Shown: positions 1 to 10,753, numbered from the stretch's first letter. The stretch: 64,000 nucleotides of DNA from Roseateles aquatilis (GCF_002205645.1 NZ_NIOF01000006.1:1-64000), one strand, 5' to 3'. Notes: a model not told the origin generated them from the letters alone. Numbers and translations are program-made.

Positions 1-681
1 ACCTGGCTCAACGGCTCGGGGTCCTCCATCCCCGCCAGCGCCCTCGGTGGCGACGGCGACAAGAGCGTCCAGGTCCGGCAGACCGACGTGGCGGGCAACG
101 CCAGCGCCGCAGTCTTGTTCACCTTCACGCTGGACACCGCGGCTCCTGCCGCACCTTCGGTGTCCTTGACCAACGATTCTGGCTCCAGTAACTCCGACAA
201 GGTCACCAACGACGCCGCGCTGAGCGTCTCCGGTCTGGAGACGGGCGCGACCTGGGAGTACAGCTCAGACGGTAGCCGCTGGACGACTGGTTCCGGCAGC
301 AGCATCCCTGCTGGCGCCTTCAGCGGTGATGGCATCAAGAGCATCCAGGTTCGGCAGACCGATGCCGCGGGCAACACAAGTGGTGCCTCCACCTTTAACT
401 TCACGCTGGACACTGCGGCGCCAGCGGCACCTTCGGTGTCCTTGACCAACGATTCTGGCTCCAGTAACTCCGACAAGGTCACCAACGACGCCACGCTGGG
501 CATCTCCGGTCTGGAGACGGGTGCGACCTGGGAGTACAGCTCAGACGGTAGCCGCTGGACGACTGGTTCCGGCAGCAGCATCCCTGCTAGCGCCTTCAGC
601 GGTGATGGCATCAAGAGCATCCAGGTCCGGCAGACCGATGCCGCGGGCAACACAAGTGGTGCCTCCACCTTTACCTTCACG
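1..681 (+). repeat. 276-base tandem repeats encoding 92-residue Ig-like modules
   Basis: Two nearly identical full units run at about 130-405 and 406-681, each beginning CTGGACA. A more diverged unit precedes them, cut by the window edge. The period is exactly 276 bases, so copy-number change keeps the reading frame. The high identity of the two full units suggests recent duplication or gene conversion, and more copies probably lie upstream. Confidence 0.9.
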
Positions 682-3600
682 CTGGACAGCACTGCACCCG
701 CCCCGACCATCACGGTCGATGACGTAACCACCGACAACACGGTCAGCGTGAGCGAGGCAGCCCAAAAAGTGACCATTACCGGCGGCGTCGCCGGTGACGC
801 CAAGCTCAACGATGAGGTGACGCTGACGGTTGGCGGCAAGAGCTACACCGGCCAAGTGATCACCAAGGGCAACGGACTGGGGTACAGCATCGAGGTCGAC
901 GGATCGGATCTGGCCAAAGACGTCTCGGTCAATGCATCGGTGAAGAGCAAGGATGCCGCAGGCAATGAGGGTACGAGTGTCATCGCCAACAAGCGCTATG
1001 ACGTGGAACGATTGCTCGACCTCAATGGTGCGGCGAGTGGCACGACCTTCCAGGCCGGCAGTGTCAGCCTGAGCACGGCCACGCGGCTGTTCGATCAGAA
1101 CCTGGATCTCGCTCATGCCGACGTCTCCGCCAGCTTCAAGCGCGTCGAGGTCAAGCTGTCCGGCGCAGCGGCCAGCAACGCGGATCAACTTCTCGGCGGG
1201 GCCGATAGCCAATCTGCCGCCGGACTGACAGGGGCCTCGCTGACAGTTGGCGGAACCACCTGGACAGTGACACGCGACGGCACGTCCTATGTCTTCACGC
1301 CACTCGGCAGTGTTGGCAACGCCACCGCGGCCCAAGTCGAGACCTTGCTCAAGAGTCTGTGGACCCGCAACGACAGCGTCATTCCACTGCAAGGCGAGCG
1401 GCGCTTCGACGTCACCGTGACGGACAACCAGGATCGGAACACCTCGGCTTACGCCACGCTATCGTTGGACAATGGGGCGCCTGTGGTTGACTTGAACGGG
1501 CGGGCAGCGGGCGTCGGCTATGCCTTTGCCACAACTCCGGGCCTGAGCAACGCCGTCGCCATCGCGAGCCAATCGCAGGCCACGGTTCAGGAAAGCTCGA
1601 TGATTGCCCGTCTGAATGTCAAGGCCCAGTCCGGCGTCACGGGCGCCTTGTCGGCTACCGGTGCAAACCAGGGCGAATGGCTTGGCCTGAGCGACGGGAC
1701 GGATGCGGACGGCATGAGCGCATCGCTGCGGATCGGTGCGGCCGCCTCGCTGACCAATTCCCTGCTCATCCCTGGCAAGACCCTGACCTTGAGCATGGCT
1801 GCCGATGGCACCTTGACGATTTCGGCACAGGACGGTTTGACGCAAGAGCAGGCTTCGCAGGTGCTGCAAGCGCTCCGCTACACGGCGGATGGCAGCGTGG
1901 TGGCCGGTCAGCGTTCGTTGTTCATCACCGCCACCGATCTGGCCGGAAACACCAGCGCGTCTGCGGTCTCGACACTGACGGTCAATGTGGCCGGTACGCC
2001 GACCATCTCGCTCGATGCGTCAAGCGACACAGGGCTGTACAGCAGCGACGGGGTCACCTCGCGCAATGGCAGCGTCGCCAAGGCGCTGACCTTCAACGGC
2101 ACCGCTGCCGCTGGCGCTTCCGTGACGGTCTTCAACGACGCCAATGGCAATGGCGTGGTGGACAGCGGGGAGTCTCTTGGCTCGGCAACCGCGAACGCTA
2201 GCGGCAACTGGAGCCTCACGCTCAATTCAACGACGACGACGCTGGTCGACGGCAACTACCGTATTGCCGCCAAGACCGGCACATCAGCCGCGGCTGCCGT
2301 CAACGTCACCGTGGATACCCAGGCGCCGGCCAGTACCTTCTCGATGGGCGACGCGGTGCAACTGCACCCTTTGCTGGCTGGAACGACCGATCCCAACGCC
2401 CGCGTAACGGTCGGGCTGGATACCGATGGCAACCTGACCAACGGCTATGAGGTCCAGTACACCACGCAGAGCGACAGCACCGGACGCTGGACGCTGGATA
2501 CGGCCACGGCTGTGCCCACCCAAGGCAGCGCGCCAACCTTCACTGCGGGCGCGGCCGTGAATGCGCAGGTCACCACCGTGGATCTGGCCGGCAACGAGAC
2601 GACGAGAACAGCCAGCAGTACCGCGCAGTCTTCGCTGTATTCGATCTCCGATGCTCAGGTGATCGAGGGCACCACTGGCACGCGCGAGATGGTTTTCCTC
2701 GTGACCCGCAACGGCGATCTGACTCAGTCGGGCTCGGTGAACTACGCGGTGGACAACATCGCGAGCTCGGCCAAGAGTACCGGCTCCGGGGCCGACAACG
2801 ACTACTCGGGCACCGTGTCCGGCACCGTGGATTTCGCCGCCGGCGAGACCAGCAAGCTCGTCAAGTTCACGGTCAACGGAGACAACTGGCGCGAGGTCAA
2901 CGACAAGGTGGTGGTCAACCTGAGCGCTCCGACCAACGGCAGCATTGCCGATGGACTGGGCATTGGCGTGATCGGAGAGATCGACGTCGCCCGACTGAAC
3001 GCCGCCTACGGTCTGCGTGATCTCAATCCCAACAGCAATGACTATGGGATTCGTGTTCGTCGCTCCAGCGACAACAAGGAAATGGACGTTGGCTTCGATG
3101 CCAATGGCAATCTCGATACCCAGGCGCTGCTGGACTTTGTCGGCCGGCAGGCGACCAGCAAGGGCTATGTGACGACCTGGTACGACCAATCGGGCCATGG
3201 TCGCAACATGACGCAGCCAGATGCAGCCAAACAGGGCGTCATCGTCGATGCCGGTCAACTCGTCAAACGGGCCGACGGGTCGGTGGCCATCAGTTTCAAC
3301 AATGGACGCAACGGCGCCAACGACGACAACATGACCGCGCAGGGCGAGGCCGCCACGGACTGGAAGAGCGCCATGATCTACGCCAAGGTGCAATCGGAAG
3401 GGGCGGCCGCCGGTTCGCTGTTCAATCTGGGCGCCAACAACCTTGGCCGGCTGAACGGCAACTACCCGCTATACGATGGCGTCTACGGTTTCGACGTCAA
3501 CGACACTGGAGCTAATGGCCGCCTGGTTTCGCCGTCTGGTCCGAGTCTGAGTGGCCGTGCCAACGACGTCGTTTTCGAAGCACACAGTGGCAACTCCACG

Positions 3601-4509
3601 GCCGGGACTGCCGCCAACAACTACACCGACGGCGCTCAGGTGATCTACGAGAACGGTGTGCGGGTGGCCTCCGATGCGACGTTGGCCCCCTCCTTCGGTA
3701 CCCAATCGACCTGGACGCTTGCCTCGCATGGGAAGACGGATAGCGGATCGGACGGAGGGTACTACCAGCAGGTGATGTTCAACGAATTCCTGGTCTATCT
3801 GGCCAAGGACAACAGCACGCCGACTATCCGGAATCTGCGGGGGACCGCAGGCAATGATGTGTTGACCTACTCGGGGGAAACTGGCCTGAGCGTCATCGAC
3901 GGAGTCAGCGGCAACGACATGTTGTATCTCTCAGGCGCCGTCAATCTTGACGTCACGGCATTGGCCCAGGGCATGCGCAACATCGATCAGGTCTGGATGG
4001 CCAACGGCCAGACCAACGTCCTGACCCTCAATGACGCCAGCATCGCCGCCAATGGCGCGTCCAGTCTGACGGTGACCATGGATGCCGGGGACAAAGTGGT
4101 CTTCAACGGCCAGAGCTACAGCTACGGCGCCGACCAGCAGACGCTGATCATTGGTAGTTCCGCCGGCGACGTGATCACCAGCACCGGTCGCAACGACGTG
4201 ATGCTGGGCGGCGCGGGCGCGGATACCTTCACGTGGCTGGCTGGGCAGACCGGACACGATACGGTGCAGGACTACAGCGCGGCGCAGGGTGACAAGCTGG
4301 ACCTGAGCAAGCTGCTGCAAGGTTTCACCGCGGGTAGCGAGAGCTTGTTCATCCACAAGGTGACGGACGTCAGTGGACAGGTCAGCCTGCAGATCGACGT
4401 GCACGGGAAGGGCGACTTCGTGAGCCCGGAATTGACGATCACGCTGCTCAACATCACGGCCACCGATCCTTTGACCGTCGTGAACGGCGTGGGGATCAGC
4501 TCGCTCTGA
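1..4509 (+). CDS. Giant Ig-repeat adhesin with type I secretion C-terminus (5' partial)
   Basis: The frame is open from base 1, so the N-terminus lies outside the window; 1502 residues are visible. Order: near-identical 92-residue Ig-like repeats (to about base 681), further Ig/cadherin-like segments (about 700-2630, one containing an NANGNGVVDSGES calcium-loop-like stretch), a Calx-beta-like domain (about 2640-2980), a segment resembling the arabinofuranosidase-B catalytic/LamG-like fold (about 2990-3830; VRRSSDN, GFDANGNLDTQALL and TTWYDQSGHGR), then a short RTX-like tail. The tail has GGAGADTFTWLAGQTGHDT followed by GDKLDLSKLLQG, the pattern of the type I secretion target domain (VC_A0849 subclass). 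Likely exported by an ABC/TolC-type system and surface-bound or released, for adhesion or biofilm. No secretion genes lie nearby in the window. It converges on the next gene with a 15-base gap. The family call is firm; ligand and enzymatic activity are unknown. Confidence 0.88.
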   Translation, partial: TWLNGSGSSIPASALGGDGDKSVQVRQTDVAGNASAAVLFTFTLDTAAPAAPSVSLTNDSGSSNSDKVTNDAALSVSGLETGATWEYSSDGSRWTTGSGSSIPAGAFSGDGIKSIQVRQTDAAGNTSGASTFNFTLDTAAPAAPSVSLTNDSGSSNSDKVTNDATLGISGLETGATWEYSSDGSRWTTGSGSSIPASAFSGDGIKSIQVRQTDAAGNTSGASTFTFTLDSTAPAPTITVDDVTTDNTVSVSEAAQKVTITGGVAGDAKLNDEVTLTVGGKSYTGQVITKGNGLGYSIEVDGSDLAKDVSVNASVKSKDAAGNEGTSVIANKRYDVERLLDLNGAASGTTFQAGSVSLSTATRLFDQNLDLAHADVSASFKRVEVKLSGAAASNADQLLGGADSQSAAGLTGASLTVGGTTWTVTRDGTSYVFTPLGSVGNATAAQVETLLKSLWTRNDSVIPLQGERRFDVTVTDNQDRNTSAYATLSLDNGAPVVDLNGRAAGVGYAFATTPGLSNAVAIASQSQATVQESSMIARLNVKAQSGVTGALSATGANQGEWLGLSDGTDADGMSASLRIGAAASLTNSLLIPGKTLTLSMAADGTLTISAQDGLTQEQASQVLQALRYTADGSVVAGQRSLFITATDLAGNTSASAVSTLTVNVAGTPTISLDASSDTGLYSSDGVTSRNGSVAKALTFNGTAAAGASVTVFNDANGNGVVDSGESLGSATANASGNWSLTLNSTTTTLVDGNYRIAAKTGTSAAAAVNVTVDTQAPASTFSMGDAVQLHPLLAGTTDPNARVTVGLDTDGNLTNGYEVQYTTQSDSTGRWTLDTATAVPTQGSAPTFTAGAAVNAQVTTVDLAGNETTRTASSTAQSSLYSISDAQVIEGTTGTREMVFLVTRNGDLTQSGSVNYAVDNIASSAKSTGSGADNDYSGTVSGTVDFAAGETSKLVKFTVNGDNWREVNDKVVVNLSAPTNGSIADGLGIGVIGEIDVARLNAAYGLRDLNPNSNDYGIRVRRSSDNKEMDVGFDANGNLDTQALLDFVGRQATSKGYVTTWYDQSGHGRNMTQPDAAKQGVIVDAGQLVKRADGSVAISFNNGRNGANDDNMTAQGEAATDWKSAMIYAKVQSEGAAAGSLFNLGANNLGRLNGNYPLYDGVYGFDVNDTGANGRLVSPSGPSLSGRANDVVFEAHSGNSTAGTAANNYTDGAQVIYENGVRVASDATLAPSFGTQSTWTLASHGKTDSGSDGGYYQQVMFNEFLVYLAKDNSTPTIRNLRGTAGNDVLTYSGETGLSVIDGVSGNDMLYLSGAVNLDVTALAQGMRNIDQVWMANGQTNVLTLNDASIAANGASSLTVTMDAGDKVVFNGQSYSYGADQQTLIIGSSAGDVITSTGRNDVMLGGAGADTFTWLAGQTGHDTVQDYSAAQGDKLDLSKLLQGFTAGSESLFIHKVTDVSGQVSLQIDVHGKGDFVSPELTITLLNITATDPLTVVNGVGISSL

Positions 4510-4524
4510 GCTCGCCAGCAACGC

Positions 4525-5679
4525 TCACGCCGAGGGCCAGGTCCCGGGCAGGAGGACCTGGCGGTCGACCCCGCGCAGCTCCCGATGCCCGCAAAATGCC
4601 ATCGTCAGATCCAGCTCCCGATGGATGATCTCCAAAGCCCGGCTCACGCCGGGCTTTCCCATTGCGCCGAGACCATAAAGAAACGCGCGGCCGATGTACG
4701 TGCCGCGGGCTCCCAGCGCCCACGCCTTCAGCACGTCCTGTCCTGATCGGATCCCCCCGTCCATGTGCACCTCGATGCGATCACCGACCGCCTCGACGAT
4801 GCGCGGCAGCGCGCGGATGCTCGACTCCGCGCCATCCAGCTGACGGCCGCCGTGATTGCTGACGATCAGCGCATCCGCTCCGGACGCCGCGGCGAGCTTC
4901 GCGTCCTCCTCATCGATGATCCCCTTGATGATCAGCTTGCCGCCCCAGCGCTCGCGGATCCACTGCACGTCGTTCCAACTGAGCTGCGGGTCGAATTGCT
5001 TGGCCGTCCATTCGGACAGCGAGCTCATGTCCCCCACGCCCTTCACGTGCCCGACGATGTTGCCGAACTGCCGCCTCGGCGTGCCGAGCATGCCCAGGCA
5101 CCAGCGCGGCTTGGTCGCCATGTTGATGAGGTTGGGCAGCGTCAGCTTGGGCGGCGCGGACAGGCCGTTCTTCAGGTCCTTGTGCCGCTGGCCCAGGATC
5201 TGCAGGTCCAGCGTCAGCACCAGTGCATCGCACTTGGCGGCCTTGGCGCGGTCGATCAGGCTGTGGATGAAGCCCTTGTCCTTCATGACGTAGAGCTGGA
5301 ACCAGAACGGCGCCGTCGTGCGCGCCGCGACGTCCTCGATCGAGCAGATGCTCATCGTCGACAGGGTGAACGGCACGCCGAAGGCTTCGGCGGCCTGCGC
5401 GGCGAGGATCTCGCCGTCCGCGTGCTGCATTCCCGTCATGCCGGTCGGCGCGATCGCCACCGGCATGCTCACCGGCCGGCCGATCATCGTGGTGGCGGTG
5501 CTGCGGCCGTCCATGTTGACGGCCACCCGCTGGCGCAGCTTGATGGACTGGAAGTCCGCTTCGTTGGCGCGGTAGGTGCTCTCGGTCCATGACCCGGAGT
5601 CCGCGTAGTCGTAGAACATGCGCGGGACGCGCTTCTGCGCGAGCACGCGCAGGTCTTCGATGCAGGTGATGACGCTCAT
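4525..5679 (-). CDS. lldD: FMN-dependent alpha-hydroxy-acid dehydrogenase (L-lactate dehydrogenase type)
   Basis: A 384-residue protein of the LldD/glycolate oxidase family, which oxidises L-2-hydroxy acids with FMN and passes electrons to the quinone pool at the inner membrane. Visible marks are the N-terminal YDYADSGS, FMN-contact segment AIAPTGMTGMQH (residues 76-87), the QLYV strand, and the catalytic stretch SNHGGRQLDG with the active-site His near residue 276, followed by HMDGGIRSG and GRAFLYG. Length matches the family. It stands alone; the next upstream gene is a LysR regulator on the same strand. L-lactate is the likeliest substrate, but related enzymes use mandelate or glycolate, and sequence alone does not settle it. 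Confidence 0.85.
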   Translation of the reverse strand: MSVITCIEDLRVLAQKRVPRMFYDYADSGSWTESTYRANEADFQSIKLRQRVAVNMDGRSTATTMIGRPVSMPVAIAPTGMTGMQHADGEILAAQAAEAFGVPFTLSTMSICSIEDVAARTTAPFWFQLYVMKDKGFIHSLIDRAKAAKCDALVLTLDLQILGQRHKDLKNGLSAPPKLTLPNLINMATKPRWCLGMLGTPRRQFGNIVGHVKGVGDMSSLSEWTAKQFDPQLSWNDVQWIRERWGGKLIIKGIIDEEDAKLAAASGADALIVSNHGGRQLDGAESSIRALPRIVEAVGDRIEVHMDGGIRSGQDVLKAWALGARGTYIGRAFLYGLGAMGKPGVSRALEIIHRELDLTMAFCGHRELRGVDRQVLLPGTWPSA

Positions 5680-5826
5680 GAGGCGGATGCTAGGCCAGCC
5701 GCGCGCGCCTTGACAGGAAAGTTTGGCGGGGTCGACCGGAAGAACCCTCCAGCCGGCTCAGGGACTTCCCGAGGTCGATGCGTCACCGGGCCGGCCCCTG
5801 CGCTCCAGGGCGATACGGGGTTGCCG

Positions 5827-6711
5827 TTACGCCGCGCCGCCGTTCGATGCCTGGCAATGCCGGATCAACCACCGCGAGAACGCGCGCGCCGCGTCGCTGT
5901 CGACGTGTCGCACCAGCGCGTAGGGCCATGCGGCGGGAACGGCCAGGTCGAAGAGCCGCTTGAGCGCGCCGCCGCGCAGATAGGTGGCGGCCAGGCTCGG
6001 CCGCGCCAGCGCGACGCCCTGGCCGCAGGCGGCCGCCTCCAGGGTCAGCCCCAGGTCGACGAAACGCGTGCCTTGAGCCGGTTCTGGCCAGTCGAGACCG
6101 CTCGCCCGCAACCAGGGCTCCCAGGGCTGCAGCGGCGTGCGCAGCAGCGGAGCCTGGATCAGGTCGGCGGGGCGACGCATCGCCGGCAGGCGCGCGAGCA
6201 GCGAGGGAGCCGCCATCGGCGTGACCACATCGTCGAGCAACACCTCCCCGCCCTTGGGAATGGCGCCCGCGAAGATCTCCACCTCGGCGGCCGGCGCCGG
6301 CTGGTCCAGGTAGGGCGTCGACAGCAGCAGCTCCAGCTCGATGTCCGGATGCGCCTCCTGGAAGCCGGGCAGGGCGGGCACGAGCACCTGACGCGCGAAG
6401 GTCGGCGGGCTGCTGATGCTCAAGCGCGTCAGGCGTTGCTGTTCGCGACGATGCAAGGGCACCGCGGCCAGCAGCGACAGCGCGGCCCTCACCTGTCCAA
6501 GGTACTCCTTGCCGGCGGCGGTGAGCCGCAGCGGGTTGCGCGTCAACAGCGGCTGGCCGAGCCGCTCCTCCAGCGTGGCGATGCGCTTGCCCACCGCACT
6601 GGCGCTGACGTGCAGAGCGGCGGCCGCGCGTTCCAGGCTGCCGAGGCGGGCCGCGGCCTCGAAGGCCAGCAGGCCGTCGATGGAGGGCAGGCGCAAGTCG
6701 TCGTCGCTCAT
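5827..6711 (-). CDS. LysR-family transcriptional regulator
   Basis: A 294-residue regulator with an N-terminal winged helix-turn-helix (about residues 5-65; AFEAAARLGSLERAAAALHVSASAVGKRIATLEE) and a C-terminal effector-binding domain. I start it at the internal ATG encoding MSDDDLRLPS, because the HTH then begins a few residues in as is normal; the longer frame would add about 130 low-complexity Arg/Ala residues over the divergent gene. It is divergent from the DUF454 membrane protein gene, with 98 bases between them, and lies 147 bases from lldD. It may control either neighbour or itself. The effector is unknown. Confidence 0.85.
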   Translation of the reverse strand: MSDDDLRLPSIDGLLAFEAAARLGSLERAAAALHVSASAVGKRIATLEERLGQPLLTRNPLRLTAAGKEYLGQVRAALSLLAAVPLHRREQQRLTRLSISSPPTFARQVLVPALPGFQEAHPDIELELLLSTPYLDQPAPAAEVEIFAGAIPKGGEVLLDDVVTPMAAPSLLARLPAMRRPADLIQAPLLRTPLQPWEPWLRASGLDWPEPAQGTRFVDLGLTLEAAACGQGVALARPSLAATYLRGGALKRLFDLAVPAAWPYALVRHVDSDAARAFSRWLIRHCQASNGGAA

Positions 6712-6809
6712 GCGGACGACTGTAGCGGCTGTGGGGCGACACCTCCGTGCCCGCGAGGGCATCTCCGAGGCACGCACGGGCGCTGGCGAAGCGCCGCTAC
6801 AGTGGCGCG

Positions 6810-7256
6810 ATGTCCGATCCCCGCGATCCCGTCCCAACGCCCGCCGAACTGGCGGCGGCGACCGACGACGCCACCGTGCGAGTGCTCGCGCAGGCCTCGT
6901 TGTGGCGGCGGCTGCCGTGGTTGGTCGGCGGGGCGCTGGCCTTGTTGCTGGGCGTGATCGGCATCTTCCTGCCGCTACTGCCGACGACGCCGTTCGTGCT
7001 GCTGGCCGCGTTCTGCTTTGCGCGGGGCTCGGCGCGCTGCGAGGCCTGGCTGGTCGGCCACCCGCGCTTCGGGCCCATGATCGTCCAGTGGCGCGCCACC
7101 CGGGCCGTGCCACTTCGCGCCAAGCAGGCCGCCTGGATCATGATGACGATCAGCTCGGTCGTCTCCGCCTGGTTCATGCCGGTCCTGCCGTGGCTGCCGG
7201 CCGTGTGTTGCCTGGCGGTGGGACTCTGGCTGTGGCGGCTGCCTACCGCTCGTTGA
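6810..7256 (+). CDS. DUF454 (YbaN-like) inner-membrane protein
   Basis: A 148-residue protein whose central part (RRLPWLVGGALALLLGVIGIF, then LPLLPTTPFVLLAAFCFARG) is the signature of the DUF454/YbaN family. There are about three to four hydrophobic segments: two near residues 35-75, and two near 110-145 (IMMTISSVVSAWFMPVLPWLP and VCCLAVGLWLW). I use the ATG encoding MSDPRDP rather than one 63 bases upstream, because the upstream extension is Arg/Ala-rich and absent from the family. It is divergent from a LysR gene. Function is not established for the family. Confidence 0.8.
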   Translation: MSDPRDPVPTPAELAAATDDATVRVLAQASLWRRLPWLVGGALALLLGVIGIFLPLLPTTPFVLLAAFCFARGSARCEAWLVGHPRFGPMIVQWRATRAVPLRAKQAAWIMMTISSVVSAWFMPVLPWLPAVCCLAVGLWLWRLPTAR

Positions 7257-7472
7257 GGTTTGCAGCCGGGAGGTCTGGCGAGTGAACAAAGCGTCCACTG
7301 TGCGCGTCGGTCCCGAAACAATGAAGCGATCGAGGTGCGAGTCCTTCGTTCGACGCGCTCTCCTTGCGCAATATCAACACCTGACCCCGTTCCCCCTTGC
7401 GCCTGGTTTTCGCTGGCAATCCGAGCTGACGTATCGAACGAACATTTCCGGCTGCGCGCTCGGCTATTGACC

Positions 7473-8720
7473 TCAGGTGAACAGCCGCAGGTTCTCCGGC
7501 GTCGGCTGCGACGGCTCCGCCTTGGTGGTGTGGCCCGCGCCGCGACCGCGACGTCCCGGCTCGATCTCGCCGGGCCGGCTCAGCTTGCCGACGCGCACGC
7601 CCAGCAGCCGCAGGCGCTGGCTCAGATCCACCCGCTTCAGGCACAGCCCGGCGGCGCGGCGGATGGCGGCCGCGTCCTGCACCGGCTCGTCCAGCGTCAG
7701 GTCGCGCGTCACCGTGCGGAAGCCCTCGAAGCGCAGCTTGATGCCGATCGTGCGGCCCAGGTAGCCCTTGCGCTGCAGGTCCGAGGCCAGTTGCTCGCAC
7801 AGCGCCGTGAAGATGCGAGACAGCTCGGGCCGGTCGCGCTGCGCGTGCAGGTCGCGCTCGAAGGTGGTCTCGCGGCTGATCGACACCGGCTCGCTGTGCG
7901 TGACCACCGGGCGGTCGTCCAGTCCCCACGCCGCCTGATGGAGCCAGCCGCTGTACCCGGCGCCGAAATGCTGCGCGAGCAGCTCCGGCGCCGCCGCCGC
8001 CAGATCGGCGATGGTCTCGATCTCGAGCGTGTTCAACTTGGCGCCCGCCTTCGGCCCGATGCCGTTGATGCGGCGCACCGGCAAGGGCCAGATGCGCGTG
8101 GGCAGGTCCGCCATCGTGACCACCGTCAGCCCATCGGGCTTGTCGAGCTCCGAGGCCAGCTTGGACAGCAGCTTGTTCGGCGTCACGCCGACCGAGCACG
8201 TCAGGCCCGTGGCGCGCAGCACCGAGTTCTTGATCTCTCGCGCCACTGCCCGCACCCCGCCCAGCGGGTCATGGCCGACAGGATCGCGCGCGCCCGGCAC
8301 GTCGGTCAGGTCGATGTAGATCTCGTCGATGCCGCGGTCCTCGATCACCGGCGCGATCTCGCGCACCGCCGCCTTGAACAGGCGCGAGTAATGACGGTAG
8401 GAGTCGAAGTCCGCCGGCAGCAGCACCGCCTGCGGCGCCAGCAGTGCCGCCTTCATGAGCCCCATCGCGGAGAACACGCCCAGCGTGCGCGCCGCGTAGG
8501 TCGAGGTCGTCACGACGCCGCGACCGGTGTAGTCCGCCAGCTTGAAGAAGTGGCGCGTGCCGTCGGGCCGCTCCTGCGGTGTGTGGGCGCGCCGCCCGCC
8601 GACCACCACCGGCAATCCCTTGAGCTCCGGATAACGCAGCAGCTCCACGGACGCGTAGAACGCGTCCATGTCCAGATGGGCGATCAGGCGATCGGGCAGC
8701 GCTGGCGTCGGCTCGGCCAT
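7473..8720 (-). CDS. dinB: DNA polymerase IV (Y-family, translesion synthesis)
   Basis: A 415-residue Y-family polymerase that copies damaged templates with low fidelity. Palm-domain motifs are visible: LDMDAFYASVE near residue 17 (first catalytic Asp) and DRGIDEIYIDLTD near residue 130 (second acidic pair), then SVGVTPNKLLSKLASELDKPDGL and the helix-hairpin-helix segment RRINGIGPKAGAKL. The C-terminal little-finger domain follows. The insert RRAHTPQERPDGTRHFF after the first motif is longer than in E. coli DinB and is seen in beta-proteobacterial versions. No LexA box of the CTGT-N8-ACAG form was seen just upstream, though an unrelated perfect hairpin is present. The 216 bases downstream of the gene hold nothing I can assign. 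Confidence 0.93.
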   Translation of the reverse strand: MAEPTPALPDRLIAHLDMDAFYASVELLRYPELKGLPVVVGGRRAHTPQERPDGTRHFFKLADYTGRGVVTTSTYAARTLGVFSAMGLMKAALLAPQAVLLPADFDSYRHYSRLFKAAVREIAPVIEDRGIDEIYIDLTDVPGARDPVGHDPLGGVRAVAREIKNSVLRATGLTCSVGVTPNKLLSKLASELDKPDGLTVVTMADLPTRIWPLPVRRINGIGPKAGAKLNTLEIETIADLAAAAPELLAQHFGAGYSGWLHQAAWGLDDRPVVTHSEPVSISRETTFERDLHAQRDRPELSRIFTALCEQLASDLQRKGYLGRTIGIKLRFEGFRTVTRDLTLDEPVQDAAAIRRAAGLCLKRVDLSQRLRLLGVRVGKLSRPGEIEPGRRGRGAGHTTKAEPSQPTPENLRLFT

Positions 8721-8740
8721 GCGGCATTGTGGGCGTGTCC

Positions 8741-8759
8741 GCTGACAGTCGCTGTCAGC
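8741..8759. other. Perfect 8-base inverted repeat between bacteriohemerythrin and dinB
   Basis: GCTGACAG and CTGTCAGC flank a 3-base centre. It sits 21-39 bases upstream of the dinB start and 31-49 bases past the hemerythrin stop, so it could be a terminator without a T-run or an operator for dinB. It is not a LexA box: the half-sites are in the opposite order. Confidence 0.4.
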
Positions 8760-8789
8760 AGGGCCGGGAGGAGAAGGCCCGCCGACAGG

Positions 8790-9305
8790 TCAGTGACCGC
8801 AAGTCGTGGAGCCGCAGGCGGAGACCGCCTCGCGAGGCGCCCCGGTGCCCGCGTCCGATGCCGTCAATGCCGACGCGGCCGGATCGCGGCATTCGCCGGT
8901 CTTCGGGTCGAAGCCGCGCTGCTGCATCGTGTAGACCAGCGCCGCGTCCATCATCTCCGCATGTCCCGGGAACCACTGCGACAGCTCGGTGCGCACGATC
9001 GTCAGCGGCTCGCGGTCGCCCAGATCATCGGCGTAGCGCACCACCTCGCGCATCACGTTGAGCACCATCGCGTGCTGGCTGCTGTGGCAGTTCTCCGGCT
9101 CGAAGCCGGTGGCCGCCATCCAGCGCTCTTCCATCGCGAAGTGCTCCTCCGTGTGGGCGAGCAGCTCGCGGAACGCGGGCAGCGCATCCTCGCCGCGATC
9201 GAGTGCGTCGCCATAGCGGTTCAGCAGCGCGACGAACTCCTCGTGCGTGTGATCGAGCTCCGGCTGATTCAGCACCAGCTCGTCGGTCCAGGCCAGGGTG
9301 CTCAT
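8790..9305 (-). CDS. Bacteriohemerythrin with Cys-rich tail
   Basis: A 171-residue hemerythrin-domain protein, expected to bind O2 at a non-haem di-iron centre in the cytoplasm. The iron ligands can be read in order: H19 or H21 (DHTHEE), H51-x3-H55 with E59 (HTEEHFAMEE), H74/H78 (CHSSQH) and H115-x4-D120 (HAEMMD), so the site looks complete. After the four-helix bundle (about residue 135) there is a 35-residue tail ending CGSTTCGH, not part of the usual fold. The ATG encoding MSTLAWTDE is chosen because the domain normally starts there; the frame itself runs on over argH. It follows argH with a 2-base gap, so it is probably translated from the same message. Confidence 0.88.
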   Translation of the reverse strand: MSTLAWTDELVLNQPELDHTHEEFVALLNRYGDALDRGEDALPAFRELLAHTEEHFAMEERWMAATGFEPENCHSSQHAMVLNVMREVVRYADDLGDREPLTIVRTELSQWFPGHAEMMDAALVYTMQQRGFDPKTGECRDPAASALTASDAGTGAPREAVSACGSTTCGH

Positions 9306-9307
9306 GC

Positions 9308-10753
<1,446 letters not shown>

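Noticed and set aside
7282-7470. A 62-codon GTG-started frame in the 216-base gap before dinB, with a GGGAGG ahead
   Set aside because: Composition is unlike a structured protein, no family is recognised and it fills only a gap; too little support to call a gene.
8741-8759. Inverted repeat upstream of dinB considered as a LexA box
   Set aside because: The SOS box needs CTGT then ACAG with an eight-base centre; here the order is ACAG then CTGT with a three-base centre.
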